Source: Candidatus Alloscillospira gallinarum (lineage in GTDB: Bacteria; Bacillota; Clostridia; Oscillospirales; Oscillospiraceae). From it: a DNA stretch of 5,326 nt. The notes under the pieces were generated by a model. The model was not told the DNA's origin, made no database searches, and saw only the letters and a program-made list of their open reading frames with translations. Position 1 is the stretch's first letter, and each line of letters opens with the position of its first letter. The stretch is taken from assembly GCA_904420055.1 (NCBI GenBank), contig CAJFTV010000185.1, positions 1 through 5,326 of the forward strand. Direction: 5' to 3'. Positions 1 to 5,326 of the stretch are shown here, piece after piece. The translations under genes were made by a program, and so were the position numbers.

Positions 1-1059
1 CAGCTCGCATTAAACCACGGCAGGTGCATAGACTGCTCCAGTGAGTGTCCCAGATATAAAGAGTGCGCCGGGGCAGGAGGCAGCCTTGGCCCCGATACGG
101 GCGGACTTGACACCTTTAAGAGCTTTGACGAGGTGAAAGAGTCATTTGAGGCACAGATGAAATACTGGTGCGACAAGATGATTTCAATGATTAACAAGAT
201 TGACATCGCCCAGCAGCGGCTAAAGCCCCTGCCGTACCTGTCCCTGCTCATTGACGGCTGCATCGAAAAGGGCATGGACGTCACCGCCGGCGGAGCTATT
301 TACAACCATTCCGGCCCCCAGGGCGTGGGTATTGGCACCGCCTCTGACAGCCTGACCGCCGTAAAGCAGGTGGTATTTGACGACAAGATAGCCACAGGAG
401 AGGAGCTTTTGAACGCCCTTAAAGCCAACTGGGAGGGATATGAGCCTCTCTACGCATATGTAAACTCTGACAGGGTTCATCACTACGGCAACAACGACGA
501 CTATGCCGACGAGATTGCCCACTATGTTATGGCCACCTACTGCAAGAATATAGAGCACCGTCCCACGCCTCACGGCGGCGAGTACATGCCCGGCGTGTTC
601 TCCGTCACGAACAATGTCATGCACGGAACCGTCACCGCGGCGACACCTGACGGAAGAAAGGCTTACGAGCCGGTTTCCGACTGCATGGGTCCCGTGCACA
701 CACAGTGCTGCTCACACGATACCTGCGGCCCCACGGCTGTCGCCCTGTCAGCGGCAAAGCTTGACCACTCAAGAATTGGCAACGGAATTATACTGAACTG
801 GAAGTTCTCGCCTTCCGCCGTGTCAGGCGACACAGGCAGAGACAACTTAATCGGTCTTATGGACACATATTTTGAGCACAACGGCATGCAGAGCCAGTTC
901 TCAATCGTGGGACGGGATATGATGCTGGCGGCCCAGAAGGAGCCGGAAAAGTACAAGGACCTTCTTGTCCGCATTGCCGGTTACAGCGCATACTTTGTAG
1001 AGCTGAGCACGGAGCTTCAGAATGACCTTATAGGACGTACAGAGCTGTCCTTTGACTAA
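1..1059 (+). CDS. Glycyl radical enzyme, C-terminal 352 residues (5'-partial), first of a tandem pair
   Basis: The reading frame is open from base 1, so the gene begins upstream and only the C-terminal part is present. The start-like GTG at 133 lies inside a conserved block and is not the start. The fragment opens just after where the active-site GCVEP loop would be. It holds a cysteine box C9-X2-C12-X3-C16-X5-C22 followed by AGAG, a PLP.LS...D.CIE.G block, a YGN.DDYADE block and ATPDGRKA. A DCMGPVHTQCCSHD loop follows, then the glycyl radical motif RIAGYSAYF with the radical glycine at residue 327 (bases 979-981), 25 residues from the C-terminus. Family knowledge: an activase forms the glycyl radical, which passes to a cysteine that attacks the substrate. 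The downstream paralogue aligns without gaps at about 62% identity. The substrate is unknown, and the active-site cysteine lies outside the window, so catalytic competence cannot be fully confirmed. Confidence 0.95.
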   Translation, partial: QLALNHGRCIDCSSECPRYKECAGAGGSLGPDTGGLDTFKSFDEVKESFEAQMKYWCDKMISMINKIDIAQQRLKPLPYLSLLIDGCIEKGMDVTAGGAIYNHSGPQGVGIGTASDSLTAVKQVVFDDKIATGEELLNALKANWEGYEPLYAYVNSDRVHHYGNNDDYADEIAHYVMATYCKNIEHRPTPHGGEYMPGVFSVTNNVMHGTVTAATPDGRKAYEPVSDCMGPVHTQCCSHDTCGPTAVALSAAKLDHSRIGNGIILNWKFSPSAVSGDTGRDNLIGLMDTYFEHNGMQSQFSIVGRDMMLAAQKEPEKYKDLLVRIAGYSAYFVELSTELQNDLIGRTELSFD

Positions 1060-1067
1060 AAAATTAT

Positions 1068-1072
1068 GGAGG
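1068..1072 (+). promoter_or_regulatory. Ribosome binding site GGAGG for the second GRE
   Basis: A perfect GGAGG lies 10 bases before the ATG at 1083 and 8 bases after the TAA of the first GRE. The 23-base gap leaves no room for a promoter plus leader, so the gene is translated from an operon message. The ATG at 1066 overlaps this site but is out of frame with the gene. Confidence 0.8.
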
Positions 1073-1082
1073 TTTGTAGCAA

Positions 1083-3677
1083 ATGGAAGTAAGAAAACTT
1101 ACAAGCGAAGAGAACATTGCCCAAAATGCCGACGCGTATAAAAATGCCTACCTCATAGATACAGACCCGAAACCAATTGAACCTGTGGACAGGGAGTGGG
1201 GCGTTGCCATATCAGGCAACACCCCCAATCCCTCGCCCTTTGAACGCATAAATAAAATACTGTCCATTACAAAAAAGACCACAAACGGTTTTGTGGCCCC
1301 GGACAGGGCGGAGCTTGTCACCCAGAGCTATAAGGAGCACCCCGGAGAGCCGGTGATACTCCAGTGCGCTTACGGCGTGGCAAACACACTGGATAACTCA
1401 CCGATATACATCTTCCCCCACGAGCTTGTCGTCGGGTGCCTTGGCTGTGACAAAAAGGGAGCCCCCGTATTCCCGGAGTTTGGCTTAAACTGGGTCGTGG
1501 ACGAGATGCGTGACGGCCTTATGGACTACAGCGAGGAGCGCACACACGACTATTTCTCCTACACCGAGGACACGCAGAACCGCCTTGAGGCGCTGCGCGA
1601 CTTCTGGAACGGCAGGACCGTTGAGGACATGACGAATGCCATGCTCACAGATGACGAGCTTAAGGGCAGCCACGCGGGCAAAGGCGTGTTCTTTGCCGAT
1701 GCCTATATCTTCTGCGGCGCGGGGCATCTTGGCCTTGAATATGACAGGCTTCTGAGTCTTGGCTTCGGCGGTATAAGGGAGAAAATTAAGAAGGCCATGG
1801 CGCAGCTTGACCCCTCCAATCCCGAGGATTTGCAGAAACGCACGTTCTTAAAAGCGGAGGAAATTGTTAACGACGCGTCAATAAGGCACGTCATGCGCTA
1901 CAGCAGACTGGCATATGAGATGGCGGAGGCCGAGAGCGATGAAAAGCGTGCCGCGGAGCTTAGAAAGATGTCCGAGGACCTTGCGTATGTGTCGGAAAAT
2001 CCGGCAAGGACGTTCTGGCAGGCGCTTCAGCTCGTAAACCTCTCCACCAGCATGGTTTACATGGAGTGCAACGGACACTCCATCTGCTACGGGCGCTTTG
2101 ACCAGTACATGTACCCCTACTATAAGCACGACATTGAGACGGGAGAGGCCACACGTGAGTTTATGCAGGAGCTCATTGAGAACTTCTACATAAAAATCTG
2201 GGACCTCAACAAACTGAGAAGCCACATACTCATAAAGACCTTCGGCAACGGCGGTGTAGGCGGCGCAGCTCTCACTGTGGGCGGCGTAGATAAGCAGGGT
2301 ATGGACGCCACAAATGACCTCACATACATGATGCTGGACGCCCATGTCCACACCCGTCTTCCGTGCCCATGGCTTGCGGTGCGCATGCACAACAACACCC
2401 CCAGAAGCCTGAAGATAAAGGTTGCAAACGTAATCCGCCTTGGCACAGGCGAGCCGAAGATATTCAACGACGAGGTGACAATCCCCAGTATGCTCACCAC
2501 CGGCGTGGAGCTCACCGACGCGAGAAATTATCAGGTCGTTGGCTGTGTTGAGCCTGATGTCTCCGGCAAGATGTACGGCTGGAAGGACAGCGGCCACATG
2601 AACATTGCCCGAATTTTGGAGCTTGCAATTAACGACGGCCGCTGCTACAACTGCAGCGAGAGATGTCCAAGATATAAAATCTGCGCCGGGGCCGGCAGCC
2701 AGCTCGGCCTTAAGACGGGCAGCCTTGAGAATATGAAGTCCTTTGACGAGGTGCTTGAGGCGTACGACAAGCAGATGGAGTACTGGTGCGACAGGCAGGT
2801 AGCGGTGTTAAACGCCGTTGACGTTGCACACCAGCTTGTAAAGCCGCTGCCGCTTCTCTCCACCCTCATGGACGACTGCATTGAAAACGGCGTTGACGTC
2901 ACCATGGGCGGAACGAAATACAACCTGACAGGTGTTCAGGGCGTGGGCGTCGGAACCGCCGGAGACGGGCTTGCCACAATAAAGCAGCTTGTGTTTGATG
3001 AGAAGATGGTGACAGGGCGCGAGCTTTTGGACGCCGTAACCGCCAACTGGGAGGGTTATGAGGCCCTTTACGCATATGTAAACTCCGACAGAGTGCACCA
3101 CTACGGCAACGACGACGACTATGCCGACGAGCTGACGAAGTTTGCCATGGACTCATGGTGCCGCCACATTGAAAAGCGGCCCAATCCCCACGGCGGCAAG
3201 TACTCTCCCGGCGTGTATTCCGTCACAGTAAACGTGACCCACGGGCAAAACCAGTGGGCGTCGGTTGAGGGCAGAAAGGCATTTGAGCCGGTTTCCGACT
3301 GTATAGGCGCGGTGCACACAAAGTGCTGTTCACACGACGTAAGCGGCCCCATTGCAATATGTAAGTCGGTTACGAAGCTTGATCACGCACGGGCAACAAA
3401 CGGCACGCTTTTAAACTGGAAGTTCTCACCCTCCACACTGGTGGGCGAGACGGGCAGAGACAACTTTATCGCCCTTATGGAGGAGTATCTCCAGCGCAAG
3501 GGAATGCACAGCCAGTTTACTGTCGCCAATCAGGCAACGTTAATCGCCGCTCAGAAGGAGCCGGAGAATTACAGAGACCTGCTCGTCCGCGTCGCCGGAT
3601 ACAGCGCATACTTTGTGGAGCTGAACAAGGCGCTTCAGGACGATATCATCGGAAGGACATCACTTTCCTTCGACTAA
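1083..3677 (+). CDS. Complete glycyl radical enzyme (PFL-like family, GCVEP type) with a cysteine-box insert
   Basis: This is an 864-residue cytoplasmic GRE. The PFL-like barrel spans roughly residues 40-720 and the glycyl radical domain roughly 740-864. The active-site loop is G487-C488-V-E490-P, giving a thiyl cysteine and a candidate base glutamate. The radical glycine is G839 in RVAGYSAYF. H215 (in GAGH), S333 (in NGHS) and D502 (14 after the cysteine) appear to match the polar pocket of glycerol dehydratase. GCVEP rules out pyruvate formate-lyase proper, which has adjacent cysteines. Odd features are a C521-X2-C524-X3-C528-X5-C534 insert, an N-terminal C119-X2-C122, a DCIGAVHTKCCSHD loop (739-752), K-D-S-G-H after the active loop and 19 cysteines in all. 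The length is at the upper end for the family, in keeping with the insert. No N-terminal microcompartment targeting extension is evident. A dehydratase or other C-X lyase is plausible, but the substrate is not identifiable; a decarboxylase cannot be excluded. Confidence 0.97.
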   Translation: MEVRKLTSEENIAQNADAYKNAYLIDTDPKPIEPVDREWGVAISGNTPNPSPFERINKILSITKKTTNGFVAPDRAELVTQSYKEHPGEPVILQCAYGVANTLDNSPIYIFPHELVVGCLGCDKKGAPVFPEFGLNWVVDEMRDGLMDYSEERTHDYFSYTEDTQNRLEALRDFWNGRTVEDMTNAMLTDDELKGSHAGKGVFFADAYIFCGAGHLGLEYDRLLSLGFGGIREKIKKAMAQLDPSNPEDLQKRTFLKAEEIVNDASIRHVMRYSRLAYEMAEAESDEKRAAELRKMSEDLAYVSENPARTFWQALQLVNLSTSMVYMECNGHSICYGRFDQYMYPYYKHDIETGEATREFMQELIENFYIKIWDLNKLRSHILIKTFGNGGVGGAALTVGGVDKQGMDATNDLTYMMLDAHVHTRLPCPWLAVRMHNNTPRSLKIKVANVIRLGTGEPKIFNDEVTIPSMLTTGVELTDARNYQVVGCVEPDVSGKMYGWKDSGHMNIARILELAINDGRCYNCSERCPRYKICAGAGSQLGLKTGSLENMKSFDEVLEAYDKQMEYWCDRQVAVLNAVDVAHQLVKPLPLLSTLMDDCIENGVDVTMGGTKYNLTGVQGVGVGTAGDGLATIKQLVFDEKMVTGRELLDAVTANWEGYEALYAYVNSDRVHHYGNDDDYADELTKFAMDSWCRHIEKRPNPHGGKYSPGVYSVTVNVTHGQNQWASVEGRKAFEPVSDCIGAVHTKCCSHDVSGPIAICKSVTKLDHARATNGTLLNWKFSPSTLVGETGRDNFIALMEEYLQRKGMHSQFTVANQATLIAAQKEPENYRDLLVRVAGYSAYFVELNKALQDDIIGRTSLSFD
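2619..3677 (+). repeat. Paralogous duplication of the 1-1059 region
   Basis: Residues 513-864 of the complete GRE align without gaps to all 352 residues of the upstream partial GRE, with about 217 identities by hand count. DNA similarity is patchy but high in blocks, for example around 450-510 and 3069-3129. This is an old tandem gene duplication, not a recent one. Confidence 0.85.
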
Positions 3678-3682
3678 AGGAG
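3676..3682 (+). promoter_or_regulatory. Ribosome binding site AAAGGAG for the activase
   Basis: AAAGGAG begins inside the TAA stop of the second GRE and ends 5 bases before the ATG at 3688. The close spacing fixes the activase start and implies coupled translation of GRE and activase. Confidence 0.85.
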
Positions 3683-3687
3683 CAAAT

Positions 3688-4692
3688 ATGCTGCATTACA
3701 ACAGAGCCGGCGAGCCGGTTGGCATTATTACAAACATTCAGACATACACAATACACGACGGGCCGGGAATTCGGACTGAAATCTTTTTCAAGGGCTGCAC
3801 AATGCACTGCCGGTGGTGCTCAAACCCGGAGACCATAAGCCCCCAGCGCCAGCTGGGGGTTTACCCCTCAAAATGCATGACAAAGGACAAATGCTCCTGG
3901 TGCCTGAGGGCGTGTCCGGAGAAGGAGAACAGCCCAATACGCTTTGACGAAAACGGCGTCCTCGCCGGGATAGACAGGACAGACGCCTGCCGCGGCTGTC
4001 TAAAATGCGCGGACGTATGTCCCGGCAGGGCCATTAAGGCATGGGGCGAGGAGAAGACTGTGCCCCAGCTTATGAAGGTGATAGAGGGGGACAGGCCGTT
4101 TTATGAAAAGACGGGGGGCGGCGTCACACTGAACGGCGGCGAGGTGCTGGTTCAGTGGGAGTTTGCCGCCATGCTCTTAAAGGCGTGCAAGGAGGCGGGG
4201 ATTAACACCTGCGTTGAGACGGCTCTCCATGTTCCGCCGGAGCATGTAAAGGCCATACTTGACTACACCGACCTGATAATCACCGATATAAAGCACATGG
4301 ACAGCGCGACCCACAAAAAGCTCACAGGTCAGGGAAACGAGCTCATACTCAGCAACATTGAGATGATTGGAAAGCTGGGCAAAAAAATCGTTATCCGCAC
4401 GCCTGTGGTGCACCGGATAAACAGCAGTGAGGACAATATCCGCAGGACAGGGGAGTTCCTGCGGGATAAACTGGGGGGCAGGATTGTGGCCTACCAGCTT
4501 CTGCCTTACAGGCGTATGGGCACGGAGAAATACGACTCCCTTGAGATACCGTATCCCTTTGAGAAGTACAAGGCGCCGGAACGGCCTGTATGGGAGGAGG
4601 AGCTTTTAAAGCTCTCCCACATATTAAAGACGGAATACGGCCTGCCGGCTGTGGCCGGCTCCAGCGGAAAGCTGGACGTAAATCTCGGATAG
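3688..4692 (+). CDS. Glycyl radical enzyme activating enzyme (radical SAM, two extra 4Fe-4S motifs)
   Basis: This 334-residue cytoplasmic protein cleaves S-adenosylmethionine to form the glycyl radical on its partner GRE. The N-terminus has the family signature around residues 16-36 (TIHDGPGIRT...FFKGC), leading into the radical SAM motif C37-X3-C41-X2-C44. A ferredoxin-like insert follows, with C63-X5-C69-X2-C72-X3-C76-P and C101-X2-C104-X2-C107-X3-C111-P, each expected to hold a 4Fe-4S cluster. The SAM-binding GGE is at 150-152, in NGGEVLVQ, where most relatives that I recall read SGGEPLLQ. The later DIKHMD (about 200-205), IRTPVVH and LLPYRRMG blocks are also typical. The cluster-bearing insert is absent from the PFL activase and typical of activases for the GCVEP and arylalkyl GREs. 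It starts 10 bases after the second GRE and is the only activase in view, so it probably serves both paralogues. No truncation or frameshift is seen. Confidence 0.96.
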   Translation: MLHYNRAGEPVGIITNIQTYTIHDGPGIRTEIFFKGCTMHCRWCSNPETISPQRQLGVYPSKCMTKDKCSWCLRACPEKENSPIRFDENGVLAGIDRTDACRGCLKCADVCPGRAIKAWGEEKTVPQLMKVIEGDRPFYEKTGGGVTLNGGEVLVQWEFAAMLLKACKEAGINTCVETALHVPPEHVKAILDYTDLIITDIKHMDSATHKKLTGQGNELILSNIEMIGKLGKKIVIRTPVVHRINSSEDNIRRTGEFLRDKLGGRIVAYQLLPYRRMGTEKYDSLEIPYPFEKYKAPERPVWEEELLKLSHILKTEYGLPAVAGSSGKLDVNLG

Positions 4693-4698
4693 AGCTTA

Positions 4699-4730
4699 GC
4701 CTCTCCGGACTTTTTCCGGGGAGGCTTTTT
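4699..4730 (+). terminator. Rho-independent terminator of the GRE operon
   Basis: GCCTCTCCGG (4699-4708) pairs with CCGGGGAGGC (4716-4725) to form a 10-bp stem with one G-U pair and a 7-base loop. Five T residues follow at 4726-4730. It begins 6 bases after the activase stop codon, so it marks the end of the operon. Confidence 0.93.
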
Positions 4731-4837
4731 GCTGTACATCACCCGTGATAATTTTCTTATGGGCGACGTCTTTTGGTGAGAAAGGCGGCATTGCGGTGGC
4801 AAAATACAATGCACATAAAACAGGTGAATAACGCGAA
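4731..4837. other. Intergenic spacer, nothing recognisable
   Basis: This spacer lies between the two terminators of the convergent genes. The only plus-strand start of note, ATG at 4754, gives a six-codon frame without a convincing ribosome binding site. I see no RNA gene, promoter pair or repeat here. Confidence 0.6.
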
Positions 4838-4873
4838 AAAATTACCCGTCAGGATATCCTGACGGGTAATTTT
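4838..4873 (-). terminator. Perfect-palindrome terminator, potentially bidirectional
   Basis: The 36 bases are a perfect inverted repeat centred between 4855 and 4856. Read on the minus strand, the GC-rich CCCGTCAGG stem is followed by a T run, the complement of A4836-A4841. It ends transcription of the minus-strand surface gene whose stop is at 4888. On the plus strand the stem is followed by TAATTTTGT, so it could also catch read-through from the GRE operon. Confidence 0.9.
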
Positions 4874-4887
4874 GTATGGCATCAGTT

Positions 4888-5326
4888 TTATTTTACTTTT
4901 TTGGCTTTTGTCACTATCACTGCGCCTGCGGCGGCCAGGGACATGACGACGAGTGCGACAGCAATCATGCTGAAGTCGCCGGTCTGGGGTGTTGTGGTGT
5001 CACCCTTGCCGTCATTTTCGGTCTCGCTGCCGGTGGCGTGGATAATAGTGTCCTCTTTGGCTATTTCAGTTTTGAGAGCTTCGTCGCTGAAATACTTGCC
5101 GCAGTCGGGGCAGTACCAATATGCAATATTGCCATCCTCTTCAGATGTGGCGGGCTTTGCGGGTACTTTCTCCACGTTTGCGTGGTTTATAGCGGGGACA
5201 ACTACTGATGCAGGGTCTGTAATCTCCTTTGTACCGGCCTCGTCCTCAAAGTATTTGCCGCATGAGCATACCCAGTATGCGATATTGCCGTCCTCTGTGC
5301 AGGTTGCGTCCTTTGCGGGAACAGCC
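4888..5326 (-). CDS. Cell-wall-anchored surface protein, C-terminal 145 residues (N-terminus outside window)
   Basis: The minus-strand frame is open from the window edge to the TAA at 4888-4890, giving 145 residues of a probably much longer protein. It holds two repeats of about 35 residues that share VPAK.AT..EDGNIAYW.C...CGKYF.DEA, then a short polar linker rich in E, D, K and T. The end is a sorting signal: PQTGD, a hydrophobic segment of about 19 residues and a positively charged KAKKVK tail. Family knowledge: sortase cleaves between T and G and links the protein to the cell wall. I recall the repeat type from surface proteins of gut Clostridia, often next to binding or enzymatic domains. 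The ligand and main domain are unknown because the N-terminus is missing. The GTG at 5173-5175 is internal to the frame and is not the true start. The gene is convergent with the GRE operon and has no evident functional tie to it. Confidence 0.93.
   Translation of the reverse strand, partial: AVPAKDATCTEDGNIAYWVCSCGKYFEDEAGTKEITDPASVVVPAINHANVEKVPAKPATSEEDGNIAYWYCPDCGKYFSDEALKTEIAKEDTIIHATGSETENDGKGDTTTPQTGDFSMIAVALVVMSLAAAGAVIVTKAKKVK
4891..4992 (-). other. Sortase sorting signal (TPQTGD, membrane segment, basic tail)
   Basis: PQTGD is encoded at 4975-4989. It is followed by a hydrophobic stretch rich in A, V, M, I and L, then TKAKKVK and the stop. The position before the proline is threonine rather than the canonical leucine, a variation I recall as common in clostridial PxTGD signals. 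Confidence 0.9.
5062..5166 (-). repeat. Surface-protein repeat unit 2 (CPDCGKYF type)
   Basis: This 35-residue unit runs from VPAKPAT to LKTEI. It contains a CPDC pair followed by GKYFSDEA, and the cysteine seen earlier in unit 1 is a serine here (TSEEDG). The aromatic and C-X2-C pattern suggests a small metal-binding or zinc-ribbon-like fold, which is an inference. Confidence 0.8.
5221..5322 (-). repeat. Surface-protein repeat unit 1 (CSCGKYF type)
   Basis: This 34-residue unit runs from VPAKDAT to GTKEI. It shares EDGNIAYW and CGKYF with unit 2 but has CSC in place of CPDC, plus an extra cysteine in ATCTEDG. About 18 residues separate it from unit 2. More copies may lie beyond the window edge. 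Confidence 0.8.

Noticed and set aside
25..66. Cysteine box as a frameshift or assembly artefact
   Set aside because: It occurs independently in both paralogues with identical spacing but different codons and neighbouring residues.
220..974. Overlapping minus-strand frames opposite the first GRE
   Set aside because: Low-complexity shadow translations antisense to conserved coding sequence, with no domain signal.
133..1059. A separate 308-residue gene starting at GTG 133
   Set aside because: The frame is open and conserved with the paralogue all the way to base 1, so the GTG is an internal valine codon.
1083..1200. Bacterial microcompartment targeting of the GRE
   Set aside because: There is no separate amphipathic N-terminal extension and no shell protein gene in the window.
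1878..2597. 239-codon open frame on the minus strand inside the complete GRE
   Set aside because: It is antisense to strongly conserved catalytic coding sequence, has no recognisable domain, and such frames are expected from the codon bias of the real gene.
1083..3677. Pyruvate formate-lyase identity
   Set aside because: PFL uses two adjacent active-site cysteines, whereas this protein has the GCVEP loop of the dehydratase, lyase and decarboxylase GREs.
4506..4814. Minus-strand frame running from the spacer into the activase
   Set aside because: It crosses the operon terminator and conserved activase sequence, and its translation resembles no protein family I know.
4876..5208. Plus-strand 110-codon frame opposite the surface protein
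   Set aside because: The minus-strand frame has clear repeats and a sorting signal, and this one starts straight after the palindromic terminator without a ribosome binding site.

Overview
The window looks like chromosomal DNA from an anaerobic, Gram-positive member of the Clostridia, most plausibly a gut species. Three things point there: oxygen-sensitive glycyl radical enzymes (GREs), strong GGAGG-type ribosome binding sites with hairpin-plus-T-run terminators, and a surface protein ending in a PQTGD sortase signal. The genus cannot be fixed from sequence reading alone.

Positions 1-4692 are one plus-strand operon with no visible promoter, because the window opens inside its first gene. It holds the C-terminal 352 residues of one GRE (1-1059), a complete 864-residue paralogue (1083-3677), and a radical SAM GRE-activating enzyme (3688-4692). 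The gaps are 23 and 10 bases. The two GREs align without a single gap over the shared 352 residues, at about 62% identity by hand count. Both keep an intact glycyl radical motif. A rho-independent terminator at 4699-4730 closes the operon. No small GRE subunit, transporter, shell protein or downstream dehydrogenase is visible, so the substrate cannot be read from context.

Positions 4731-4837 hold nothing I can identify. A 36-base perfect palindrome (4838-4873) then serves as a terminator, mainly for a convergent minus-strand gene. That gene (4888-5326, N-terminus outside the window) is the tail of a cell-wall-anchored protein with two cysteine-containing repeats and a PQTGD sorting signal. 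Nothing ties it functionally to the GRE operon.

The activase would install the glycyl radical on both GREs. The radical would pass to the active-site cysteine of a GCVEP loop, seen in the complete copy. The most unusual point is that both GREs carry a C-X2-C-X3-C-X5-C insert just after the active-site loop, and a second Cys/His-rich loop (DC...HT.CCSHD) before the glycyl radical domain. I do not recall either from the characterised PFL, glycerol dehydratase, choline lyase, hydroxyproline dehydratase or arylacetate decarboxylase families. This suggests an undescribed GRE subgroup with a built-in metal site.
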